Source: Zoroaster sp. YZ-2022 (Eukaryota; Echinodermata; Asteroidea; Forcipulatida; Zoroasteridae). From it: a stretch of DNA of 64,000 nt. The notes under the pieces were generated by a model. The model was not told the DNA's origin and searched no databases. It saw nothing but the letters and a program-made list of their open reading frames with translations. Below, piece by piece: positions 23,601-35,110 of this stretch. Positions within the stretch are counted from its first letter, which is position 1. Every line of letters starts with the position of its first letter. The stretch is taken from NCBI GenBank assembly GCA_029582265.1, contig CM055823.1, forward strand, positions 21,897,290-21,961,289. The letters are read 5' to 3'. The position numbers and the translations under genes were made by a program.

Positions 23601-26600
23601 TTAAAATAAAACGATTATTATTATTATTAAATTTTGATTCTGATTGACCCCACCCTGGCCAATCGAAGACTCTTTTCCTCATCAAACAAAGGTTAAAAAC
23701 AGGGGGAAAATTTTTTATTAATTTGAGTTTTTTTGGGTTTACTAACCGGAGGATTTTTTTTGTTCACTGTTTAAATGAAAGTTTATAACTTCCAAACCCC
23801 GTAAAATAAAAACCAACATTTAAATAAACCCTGATAATTTAAACATTATTGTTATGGGTGGGGGATGATGACATTTGTCATGTTTGGGGGTCTGTTGATA
23901 TTTTCCCCAATGACATTGTCAGACTCTGTAAAAGGGATTACAAACCCCTTTGATGTTTACAATCTTCTGCAGTAAACACTATCTGCATAAAAAGGGGTTA
24001 TTGCCCAACGAAAATTTTTTCCCAAAAGACAATTAGTTTTGTCTGGGGGGGAGAAGAAGCTACAATTTACTTGGGAAGTCCAAAAATGTATATTTAGTTT
24101 AATGGGAACCTTTACTAAAATTTCGGGAAAGGTTTTCCCCCTGGGGGTTAAACTCAGGAAACCAAAAATTTTGTCCCATTTTTTTTTGATATTTTTTACC
24201 TTTAAAAACATATGCCATTTGGGGTGAACTTAGTTGGCCCTTGGGGTCCAAAACACAATGGAACAATTGGACCCCAAAAAGGAAACTATAAAAATTTTTA
24301 AACCCAGGGGGGTTTGGAAAGGGATAATAAAACAAAAAAGGAATCCCCCAAAATCAAGGGTTGTGTTTGTGGCGTGCTTGGGGAGTGCATTAAAACCCGG
24401 GAAACCCGGGGAAAAGGCGGTTCATCACAATGGAGTGCCCCCGATTGGGCGTTTACACACGGTGTGGGGGTTTGTGAGCGTTAAAACCGGGAATATAAAA
24501 AAAGGGACAATTTCCCCGGTTTGTTTCACAATGGGGGGAACAATACATGTATGCCCCCTTTTTTTTGGACGAAATTTAAAGATGCCCCCGGGCCTTTAAC
24601 GGGGTGTGTGTGTTAACGGGCCAAATGGGGACAGAAAAAAAAAGGGACCCGGAATTACAAATTGGGGAATTTTGTGCCCCCAGAACTTTTTAAATCAAAA
24701 TCCTTTGTATTTTGCCCCCCAAACGCCCGGGGGAATGTTTTGTTTGATATTGGTGATACTATTAAGAAAATAACCCCTCATCTTGGGTTGATAATTCCCC
24801 CGGATTGCCCCTTTTGATGCTGTTACATATGACTAACTACTGTTGTAAAAACCCCCCCACATTTCTTGATATAAAAACTGTCATGTTTCCATGTTTCATT
24901 AATTGAATAAATTTTTAATCAACAATTAATGGCTAACCTGTGAAAGTTTCAACTTAAATATTTAAAAAAATTGTAAAACAAGTTACATTTGTTTAAAATT
25001 TTTTAAAAAAAATGTATAAAAAAAATTTTCAAAAAATTTGGAAATTCGGCATATACTGTTATTTTTAACCAGATTTAATTAGTCAAAATACAATTTGACA
25101 TTTTTTTTCTAAAGGATAAACCTCAGACAGAAATATTTCAAGAGGTTTTTATCAAAATTCCCTTTTTTAATGAAAAAACTAGATCATTTAAATTTTTTTT
25201 TTTTAGTTTTAAAATGTTTACAAAAACAATGGGGTTTTGTAAATTTTTTTGTCCAAAATAGTCATGTTTTTAGGTAAAAATTGGGGTTAAATTTCGGGAA
25301 CCCCCAGGAAAACTAAAGATTTAAAATTTGGTTTTTTTTTGTTTTAGTAGGGCACCAATGGCGGGCTGGGGGTGGGCTGGCTGGGTACGGGCCCAGTCTG
25401 GTGGTTTTAACCCTTTTCCTGTTATTATCGGTAATCACTTTGATACCCAATTTCCCAAAATTTTAAAAACCAATATTCATTTGATACTTTTTTTCTGGGT
25501 TTTTGAAAACAAAACAACTGATATTGATTGGTTCGTAATGTCAAACTGGAAAATTTAAATTGAGAAAATTCTGCTGCAGACAATCAAATTTTACAGATGT
25601 CAGATGGAGGTCAAAAAATGGTTTAACAGGTTTTGGGTTAAAAAAACAATTCATCCCAAAAAAATTTTGACTTTCTAACCAAAATATGATACAAAAAATT
25701 GAAAAAAAAAAAGGAAAAGGTTTTTCTTTTAACCTAGCTAACGGGGTTTTTTTCAAAGGGGAAAAGGATGATACTGTTTGGGAAAGGGAAAATATATGTT
25801 GGACATTTGTTTCCCTTCCCCCTTAAAAAGTGGGTCCAAAAAGGGTGTTCGGGGATTTTTGTGAAATACCAATGTGTATTTTTACATAAACATGCTTATC
25901 AACTTCTTGAAAATTTTTATTTTTCATGCAGCACACGTGGCTGCTTAAACATTGATCAATAAGGGATTGAAGCTGTGGAAATTAATTTTAACCATTTGGG
26001 GAAAAAGATTAAAAACGCTGTTGAGGGTTTTTTGTTAGGGTTTTTCCCTGGGTTACAGAATGTATTCCTTTGGGGTTTACATGTCGGTTTAATTTATTGT
26101 GGGGTCATTACATGACACATCAAGGTTTGTTTATGAGTTATGGATTTGGGGAAACACCGCCCGTCTCTATCCCTCATGTTGTACTTAAATTGGGACTTCA
26201 TGGATACCCCCCGTCTCATGGAAGGTTAGTGCTTGGGACCCCGGGTTTTAAAACTTTGTATTAAAAAATTGCTCAATATTATTTACTGTTTACAGAAATA
26301 CAGACAACCGGGACCCAGTAAAACCCTGTATATAGATTGAATTTTAAATTTAAATTTAAAAAATTTTTAAAGGGTTTTGTATGTTGTCTTTGTATTTAAA
26401 AATACAAATAAAAACCAGATGTATTATAATAAGCAATTATGGGTTTTTGGGTTTTTATTTTCTTTTTTTGGGTTTTGGAAACCCAAAAAAAACTTTTGTG
26501 TTTTTTGACTTCCGAATGTTCCATTGCCAGCTGGATGCACCTTTTTCTGGCTTTCTTTTGGGCGGGTTTTCAAGCAATTAACCCCAACTACCCCTTTCCT

Positions 26601-28100
26601 GCAAAAAATTTTCAAGGGGGACCTTTTTTTTAAATTGCCTTTTTTGGAATTAAAACCCGGCCCTTTTTACCCTTCAAATGGGGGAAAATTTCTACCTGGC
26701 AAGAAAACATTGGTAGCAATAAGTGCTGAATATGAAAGATAAGAAAAGCATTGCATTTTTAAATAAGGCATGTTTCCAAAGTGCATGATGGATTTTGGGG
26801 GAAGGGGGTTCCTAGCCAAATCCCTTGGGAAGGGTTAAAGTAGAAACAAATTTTTGTAATTTTATAAAAAAAATAATTAAATTTTTTTTTAATAATTAAG
26901 AACTCTTTTTTTTGTTTGATACATTATTTTTTCCCGGGTCCCGATGTTTTTTCCCCCGGGTAAATTGCCTTAAAATTTTTTCAGCTTTTCCAAATGGCCT
27001 TTTCAAATTTTTGTGGTGTTGTGCTTTCTGGTGGGGCGCCCCACTGTAGAAAAAGCCACAGTGGTTGCCCCCTTAAAAATGGGTGGGCAAACTTTTTTCC
27101 CCCGATTTGCTTTTTTTTGGGGAGAATTTTGACATGTAAAAAAACTCAATTTATCTGCTTTTTAAAGTCCCCGTGCGGGGTCCAGTATGTAACCAGTACA
27201 CGTTTTTTTGGGGGTGGTGAACCTTTTTTTTAAAAACATCCTTTTTTAAAATTTTGGGGGTTTGGGATTAAAAAGGGGTCAAGCCCAAAAATAAAAAATT
27301 TAAACCCTTTTCCCATTTTTTGAGAGGGTTGTCATTTTCCCCAAAAGAAAACCCCCTTTTCCCCAAACACTATAAAACCTGCTTCAATGGGTTGATTTGG
27401 GGTTTTTTCTCGACTGGAAACTTGATTTTATAACTGAAAAAATAGGGCCCCCCCCTTCTGGTGAACAATTTTGGGGTTCATATTAAAAAACATTATTTTT
27501 CAACTGTCTTAGAGCTTTAATTTCTGATGATGATGATGATGGCGAAACAACACAAAAACACTCTACGAAACTGTTTTCAATTTTAAGCGAAAATTTTATT
27601 GTTTCCGTTTTATAATCTTTCCAAAAAATGTACCCCTTTTCGGTTTTTAAGGGGAAATTTCAAAATCGCCATTAAAGATCTTTGGCTTTTACTGTAAAAA
27701 CCCTTTTGGTTTCCCATTTTAGATTCCCTTTTCCAAAGTTATCAAAGTTTTACAATGGGAAACAGTGAGGGGCGTTCCATCTGCGCCCTCTAGAACATTT
27801 GAACAATCGCTGGTGAATTACTGCGGGGGGAAAACCCTCGGGTTTTTCATGTAATTTCCCCAAAACAACCAACATTTTCCCCCAAATGTTGATGAAAAAT
27901 GAATGCTATGCAGCATCAACTCAACGGGAATCAGCAAGGGAAATCTCAAAAAAGGAAAACCCTCGCCGTTTTGATTTAACACTGCTCAGAACAATAACAG
28001 AATTTGGAAAAAAGGGGGAAAGTGGGAAAAGGCGATAACAGGGTTCAATGGGAAAGTTTTATAAGGGCAAACCAGAAAAACGAAGGGGCAGAAGGAAATG
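14692..28100. other. corrupted sequence, no feature recognised except simple repeats
   Basis: Homopolymer drift prevents reliable reading. An (AATA)n tract lies at about 16043-16068 and a (GAT)n tract at about 27527-27542. A degenerate word on the minus strand, GGAAAAGGCAACCTGAA, occurs near 18080 and several times at 19840-20010. I see no gene that survives the error rate. Confidence 0.5.
19840..20010 (-). repeat. degenerate short tandem repeat, related copy near 18040-18110
   Basis: On the minus strand the words GGGGAAAGGCAAAACCCG, GGAAAAAGGGCAACCCGGG and AAAAGGGCAACCCGAACTGG succeed one another at spacings of about 45 bases. A similar word, GGAAAAGGCAACCTGAACAA, occurs at about 18065-18090. 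They look like one diverged repeat family, blurred by consensus errors. Confidence 0.35.
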
Positions 28101-29029
28101 ATTAGATATGGCGGGGTAAAGGGGGTGTTTGAAATAAGTGAAAGGCACCGACCAGGAAAAAAATCAATAACGAAAATTGAGGTGGAAAAAAATGAGTAGA
28201 AAAAAAATCATGGGCAGAGGGGGTGATGATGTAAAAAGTGCAATGGGGGGAACGGAAAACCGGGGGGTTGGGGAGCGGGTTTTCCCCGAATGCGGGTGAG
28301 GTCAGTGGAGGGGGTAGGAGGGGAAAAGAAGATGCAAGACAGACCTTTATGGAGGGAAAAGCCGAAAGTTGGGGGAAAAGGAAGAAGGGTAATGGAAACG
28401 GTAAAAAGGGGCAGGGGGTGGAGTATTCCCGCATTGCGCCGGGTTCCCAAAGGGAAAAAACTAACAAATGTGGGCTATGGTAAGTAGAATCCTTGGGACG
28501 GTAAATACTACCTTTACTGAAATTAATGATCTTGTTTCTTTTCAGGGCAGTTGTAAAACAGAAACTTTACAATCACAACATAAAAAATCATAAACCCTTG
28601 GGGGGCGCCCGGGCTTGAGGGGCCAAATTGAAAGGCGAAAAAATTTGGAGAATAGAGCAAATGGATATGGGGGCAATGAAAAATTCAGAATGAGGAAAGA
28701 TTAATAAAGGTATCAAGTAAAAGGGAAAAAGGGTGAATTTGTTAAGGAGGAAATAAAACAAAGGGGGGTTAAAAAGGGGGCTGGGGGTAAAAAAGGGATG
28801 ACGAAGGGGGCGGGTTTCATCTCCCTTTTTTCATTTAAAAACCGTAATTTTTCAAAAAAAATGGGCGGGAAAAGTGACAACCCCAAGTGGAAGAAAAAGG
28901 GGAAAGGGAAAAATTTTAAAAGGTCTTTTGGGGAAAAGGGTGGGTCTTAAAAGACAAGCAGAATGGGTTGGCCCACGTGAAAAAACTTAAAAAAGGCCCC
29001 CAAGAGGGGTTTTAGATTTATGTGGGCAA
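28101..29029 (+). other. purine-rich sequence upstream of the second LINE
   Basis: The plus strand becomes strongly G/A-rich, like the LINE coding strand that follows. It probably holds the 5' part of that element, but no motif can be read through the errors. The long frames here on either strand follow the base bias and are not called. Confidence 0.35.
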
Positions 29030-31130
29030 AATGAAAAACAGTTGAGGGAAAATGCCGGTTTGGGAAAACCCCGGGGCCAGACCTCCGCGGATCCGGTAAA
29101 AAAATTTAGTAGGGGCTTCATGAAAGAAATCCCGGGAGCTGCAAGAATTTTTAACGCTTAGCCCTTCGGGGATGGTTTTGAAATTTGGCGGTTCTCATCC
29201 GGGAAAGGGCATTAAGGGAAAAAGTTAAATAATTTCGACCTATTACATGTCTACCCCTGATGTATAAACTTTGACCGGGATCAACCCGAAGATCTTTTTA
29301 TGGTCAATAGAAAAATCAGATTTTTCCCGATGGGGCGAAAAGGGTTTCAGAAGGGTCAAGGCGAAAAAACCAACCATCATTGATAAGGCGGAAAAAGGAC
29401 TGTGGGAAAAGGGAAAAATAATCTGGCCATGGATGGGTAGATTAAAAAAAAGGGATACGACATGGTATCACACTGGGGGATTAAAGGGAAAGTTTTTGGG
29501 GGTGATGGGCGGTTTATGCGGGGAAATGTCTTCTGGGGGAAACATGAAGACATGGAGGGAAAAAATCTGATGGCCAGTGATGAATGTCTTTTGGGAAGGA
29601 AAAATCAGACAAGGTTTTTCCAGGGTTTTTTCTGTCTCCACTGTTGTTTGTTTTGGGGCTTTCCCGCGGCCGGGTTTTGTGGAAGGTTTTGGGGATACAG
29701 ATGACAAGGATGGATGGGATTATCTTCCTTTGGACGACCTGAATTTTTTTTTGGGAAAAACGAGAAAGATTGATTCCTTTGCAGACTGCGGATCTTCAGA
29801 ATGAATCGGCATGAAGTTTGGGCTGGGGAAAGTGCTGGAACCATGAAGAAAGGGAAAAAGGGGGACATTGGGTGGAATTGCACCAGATGGCCCAGATCAT
29901 TCCTCGAGGGAAACCAAAAAAAGGCTTAAGAAAGAGTATATAAGACGGGGAAAAGTGTTTGAAGTCCAAAATTTAATGGAGGGGGAAAATGATAAAAAGG
30001 GGTCAAAACTTGGGCGGGCTTTATGATCCCCGTGCAGGGAAGCCAGGGGACAAGGGAGATTTTAATGTTGTGACAGGAAACGAGGAAAGTGATGACGATT
30101 CGGTATGTTACATCCCGGTTTGAATGTCAGCAGACTTTCTACCGAAGGCCGAGGGGGGAAGAGGATTCCAGGGATCGAAATTTTGTTAACATCGAGAGAA
30201 GGAGCTTCAGTGTTATGTAAATAAAGTAAAGGAAAAATTGTTAAGGTTTTCGAAAACATGAAGGGAGACGAATTGGGTCCAAAAGGGTTAAGAATCGAAA
30301 AGGGAAAAAAAGAACCCGGTTGGCGAAAAACCCCTTCCGGCCCATTCCTTTAGATGTACTGGAAAAAAAGTGGCAAGTAAAAACTTGGGAATGGTTGAGA
30401 GGGGAACCAAAAAAAAAGAAAAACCCCCCCGGGCTGGTTCCCGCAAACGCAAGACCAGTTTTGCCGGCCAATGTGATGAAGGCAAGGGTCGGTCAGGGTG
30501 TTCCTTTTTGAGAATGTGCAACGGGGAGGAGACGGGTTTCCCTTGTCGGGGGTGCAGGTGCAAAAACTCCGGGGGGAAATACAAAAACAACCAAAGTTGG
30601 CCAAGGTGATCCAAATCTGTGTAAAACGGTGTCAAGGTGTCAAGGGTCCACCATGTGCCGAAAAAGGGGTTTAAAAACGGATCATGTCAAAATTTTTTTT
30701 AGACTTCAACATCCAGCAGATCATGTTAAGAAAAATGGCGGCCGGGGTTTGTTGTCTTGGGTAACATGCAAAATGTGTCATTTATTGATATAACTGTGCC
30801 GGGGGATAGTAGAAAGGAACCAAGGAGAAGGAGAAAAAACCGAAAATTCCCGGATTTAGCGAGGGGAAAATCCTTGTTTTGGGGTCAAGGGCAAGGGTTT
30901 TTCCCGTGGTAGTGGGGGCACTGGGGACAATCCCGGCGTTGGAGAAATATTTAAATGGGGAAAATCTGTTGAAACGGGGAAATTTCTACGAAGGCTGCAC
31001 TCTTGGGGGCAGCAGGGTTTGGAAAAGACACTCGAGATCTAATGCTACGGGGCTGGGTTGACCCGAGGGTAACCCCCAGAAAAAAAAAAAAAAGATATTT
31101 TTTTATGCTGTTTAATTTCGGGAAAAAATA
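29030..31130 (+). mobile_element. non-LTR retrotransposon (second LINE family), RT to 3' end
   Basis: Motifs of one coding sequence appear in order across three shifting frames. They are KTPGPD (about 29070), NFRPITCLPLMYKL (about 29237-29272), DYKKAYD-like (about 29440), SPLLFVLGL (about 29640), the RT active-site LDDLN (29730-29744), and MKFGLGKC (about 29812-29836). Next come RKVMTI near 30085, NVMKARV near 30470, a CRMCNGEET-like zinc motif near 30515, a DFNIQ/HV segment near 30700, and FIDITVPGD near 30790. The last are EKTEKFPDLAREI (about 30834-30875) and VVVGALGTIP (about 30907-30940). The order fits a LINE family common in cnidarians and molluscs. A (TAA)n tract follows at about 31129-31142. 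Frame breaks are mostly attributable to consensus error. Confidence 0.85.
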
Positions 31131-31145
31131 ATAATAATAATAGCA

Positions 31146-31436
31146 TCAAGGAGGGAAGGGACCCAAAAAATCAAGGTTTAGTGAAAGAACCCACAAGCTG
31201 TGGCAAGTCAAGGGGAAGGGTTAAATTCCCCTTTGGGAGTGGGGCACTGGGTACAATCCCAAAGGTTGAAAACATCTCAAGGGAAAATCTGTTGGGAATT
31301 ACTACAGAAGGCGGCAATTTTAGGGAACAAGGTTCTGCAAAAAACATTTAGATCTAAGGCCAGGGGAAACTTGACTTGGAGGAACCGGGAGAAAGGAAAA
31401 CAAAAACTTTCTTTTCATGCCAAAGGGGCGAAAAAT
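31146..31436 (+). mobile_element. second 3' end of the same LINE family, tandem truncated copy
   Basis: This segment repeats the last part of the preceding element. It has a shifted LAREI-like start, then GHWVQSQRLKTSQGK corresponding to GALGTIP.LEKYL, then LLQKAAILG and a RKTF-like end, and closes with GGGGCGAAAAATAATAATTG. Copy 1 (30870-31080) and this one are diverged from each other, so it is a separate 5'-truncated insertion rather than an assembly echo. Confidence 0.72.
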
Positions 31437-34400
31437 AATAATTGTTTACCCATGCATGAATCATGGACTTTCATTTTTTCATGTCAATCATACCCAAGGT
31501 CCCCCAAGATAGTAAAAATTATCTTTGGCCCCGGGTTTTTCATTCCCGGGAGAAAAATAGTGTTTATGAAAGAGTTTTAAAAGAAATTTATTGGGGTATC
31601 AATATTTTAAAAAATTAAGTGTATTTCTTTAAAATCCCTACAACAAATTTTGTTTCATATTAATACATGTATTTAAACAAAATTTTTAAAGGAAATTCCC
31701 CTTTTTTTCAGAAAGGGAGAAATGGGTGTTGTAAAAAAAAACATATTTTATCATGCACATCCCGGATCCCAAAAAATAAACAAAAACTCCCAAAAGATAC
31801 CACCTTTAAAACGCGGGGGGTGGATTTTTTTTGGGAAAAATTTTTCAACTTTTATTTGAGTTCATCAAAATTTTCATTTAATTGAAGTTTTTTAATAAAA
31901 TTTAAAAGGATACATTGCCTTTGGTTTGGGCCGCTTTTTTGGGGGCCGTCATTTCCAAAAAATGGGAAAAAAAAGGGAATTAACAGAAGGATAAACCTGG
32001 GTCTTTACTTAAACCCAAATTTTTTGCATTGTTGCGAAAACATTAAAAGGGCATGTTTAAACCTTTTCACTAAAGGGGACCGGAACAGTGAAACATTTAA
32101 CCCAAAAATAAAAAACACAATTTTTCTTTAAAAGTCTTTTTTTTTTTGTTAAGGGGCACATCAAAAAAGGGGGGCATTTGCATTTTATGAAATAAAATTT
32201 GTATTACATTTTTTTTATGCAGTTTGATCAGGGTTTTGGTAATTTTCATTACTTAAAAAAATAAAAATTTCAAAACCAATTTTCTTCTTTGTAAAAGTAA
32301 AAACAAGTGACTTTCTTGTTTTTGTACATGTTCTGCATGGTTCCCAAAAATTCATTTTAAATTTTTTGATTGGTATGATTAGATATTTAAATTAATTTAG
32401 GGAAAATTAAAACTTTTAAAAAATTTTGTCATGTCCCGAAATCATTTTTTTAATTGATAACAATTTATATTTTTTTGCTGTTGCCATAAGGTTGAAATTT
32501 AAAAAACCCGGGATGTCAAGTGGGGAAAGGTTTTTTTTCCGACTGCACCCCTTTTAAAACCCCCATTTTTTCAAGTTGTTCAGTTACCACAGCATGTTTT
32601 TCTTTCAATGCTTTTACATCATAGGGGGTTGACCAAAGGACAGTCTTTTAACAAAAGGGTGTTTAGAGGGCCCAAAGGGCATAGTTTTAAAAAAAGTATC
32701 ACCGGTTTTTAAAATTTTTTTTATGGGAATTTTTTCATTGGGAAAATTACTAATTTTTTTAAAAAAAAATGTTTTAAAATAACAAATTTCTCAAAATAAT
32801 TTTTAAGAACATGGTTTTAAGGAAAATGTATCCAAAAAAATTTATATTTTCCTGTCATAAATTCGTGTTACCCGGGTTTCTGTTAAAAAAAAGCTTCTGA
32901 AAAAAATCCTTGGGGTGAAACTTCAAAATTTTTACTATTTTCAAAAAACCCAATTTTTGAATTTAAAATTTTTACAATTTCTGCTTTTTTATTTTCCCCT
33001 TTAAAATTTTTCTTTTATAACACATATATTTGATGACTGTTCAACTCCCCGGTCCTTTTAAATTTTACTTTAGTTGTCCCCCAACCCACATCTTAAAAAT
33101 TCCCTGGGTTTTAAAACTTTTCCCTTTTCCCATCATCAGTACAATTTCTTGAAAAAAGCATTGACTTTGGCCCCCCTCACAAAAACTTCACACTTTGCGA
33201 AAAGGGCCCTCGATAATTTAGTTAATCAAAAAGGTTTTCCTAATTTTTTTTTTCCAAAATACACACATCAATTTGTATAATAAATTAAACCCCCCAAAAA
33301 TTTTGCTGCATATAAATTCACAAATTAAAAAACCGAAATACCCGCTCAGGGCTTTTTTTTATGTTGCAAAAAATAACCCTTTAACTATTTTAATTCTTCC
33401 TTTGAAGGGGCCCCGGGAAAAATCATTAAAAAAACAAAGTATTTAGCCAATAAATGGGAAAAAAATCAATAAATAACCCTTTTCGGTTTAACCGGGGTCC
33501 TGGGTTTTTTTAAATGTTTTGCTGCATCCCGCCCGTGATCCCAAACCCCTGCAAAAAAAGGACGATCCCTCAATCCCCGCGCAGAGTCGGCCCCTCCCCC
33601 ATGTTGGTCCCATCCTGAGACTTTTTTGATGATAAATAATTGAACTAACATTTTTTGTAGTCCCTTTAAAAATTCTTCCCACGGAATAATGTTCTCCCCG
33701 GGGCATGGTAAAAGCGTTTCCCCTCAGCAAAATGGGAAGTCCCAAACAGATGAGGGTGAGAACTGAAAACGAGGCCCCCTGAGTTGAAGTTTGTTTCAAA
33801 AGTACATGTCCCGGGGATCTGAGGTAAAAAATAAAAATCAACACATGGATAAACCCATGACCAGTCTTTTAAAACCCTTTCAACTTTAAACCAAAAAATT
33901 CTAATATCATGGAATAAAACCCCTCACTTTATGAATATCGGAGTCGGGAAAAAAAAATAAAAATTTGGAAATTTTAATTTTTTTCTCTGAAAATCTTGAT
34001 TTCTCAAAGAATATATAACCCCCTGTGTATACAAGTCAAACCAAAAAAAGTTTATTAAAATGTCTGATTTTCCTAGAAATAAAGCCTTTAAAAATTTCTG
34101 GGAATACACTGTATCAAGTACTAATTAACCTTTTGGGCAGTGATTAACCCTAAAAAACTCTGCCAAAAAAACCCAAATGTCAAACATGCATTTTTTTGCC
34201 CAAATTTTTTCCCCCAAAAAATTTCATTTAAACAAACCCGGCCAAAACCCCGGTTTAAATCGTGGGTTTTTGAGCCAAGGGAAAAAACGGGGATCAAATT
34301 AAACCCAGAATTTTTTTTCCACGGGGGTCAAACCTTTTAAAAACGGTATAACAAAAAATGGTCCAACCGTTTTTTTCTGGGGAAATTTGGGGTACACAAA

Positions 34401-34889
34401 AATTTTTTTTAAAAAAATTTTCAAAAAAATTTTTAAAATACAAAAGTTTTCAGAAAAAAAAATGATAGTACAATTCTGTCCGTATCCGGGTTTAGAAAAA
34501 ATTTTCTTTGTGTCAAAGAGTTAAAGGGTTTAAACCCCCCTCCCTTTCCCCCAAAAAATATTATCAAAGGGCCTGAATTGCCTGATTTCTGGAAAAACTT
34601 TATGCTGCTAAGAAAATGAGGTTTTCAGGGGGGAAATGCTGTTTCCTTTTTTAGCAACCTTTTTAAGGGAAAACTTTTTTTCCCCTCTCAATCTTTTCCA
34701 TTTTCCCGATTAATTTTTTTTCTTTTTTCCCAAAAGGATTGAGAAAATACCCCCCATTGTTGAAATTTTTTAACTAAACTTTCATGGGAAACCCCAAAAC
34801 CATGCCAACAAAATTTGCATTAATATAATTTCATTAAAATTTAAAAAGAAAAAGACTATTAGGTTTCCCTTTTTCCAAACCTAAAAAAC
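31437..34889. other. corrupted sequence, no feature recognised
   Basis: Homopolymer drift throughout. The 118-residue minus-strand frame near 33490-33840 has no motif that I can tie to a family. Confidence 0.45.
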
Positions 34890-35110
34890 CGTGGGAAACT
34901 TTTGAACCCTCAAAATCAGACCCCAAACCAAACCCATGTGTCCCAACAATTTGGGGGTATCTTGGGAAACCCTCATTGTAATGTTCCTAAAAAGAAAAAA
35001 ATTTTGGCATTTGTTACCCGTATCTCCCAAAATACTTTTATTAAAAACTATACATAAAGCATGCTCCCAAAACCCCAGCTCATTAACAAAAAATGTAAAA
35101 ACACATTTAC
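34890..35110. repeat. dispersed repeat, single-unit copy
   Basis: Contains one unit of the 39.3-kb tandem repeat (CCCATGTGTCCCAACAATTTGGGGGTATC), then AATGTTCCTAAAAAGAAAAA and CAAAATACTTTTATTAAAAACTA. That flank matches 39180-39290, but there the order of flank and repeat unit is reversed. Confidence 0.6.

Noticed and set aside
24234..24599. 121-codon frame as a gene
   Set aside because: It lies in the corrupted block. The composition follows homopolymers, and no domain or splice context is visible.
28102..28487. Overlapping long frames on both strands at 28.1-28.5 kb as genes
   Set aside because: They arise from the purine-rich bias upstream of the LINE. Opposite-strand frames of similar length show that stop codons are simply depleted.
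33488..33844. 118-codon minus-strand frame as a gene
   Set aside because: It sits in corrupted sequence and shows no family features. It could hide a real exon, but this cannot be supported.
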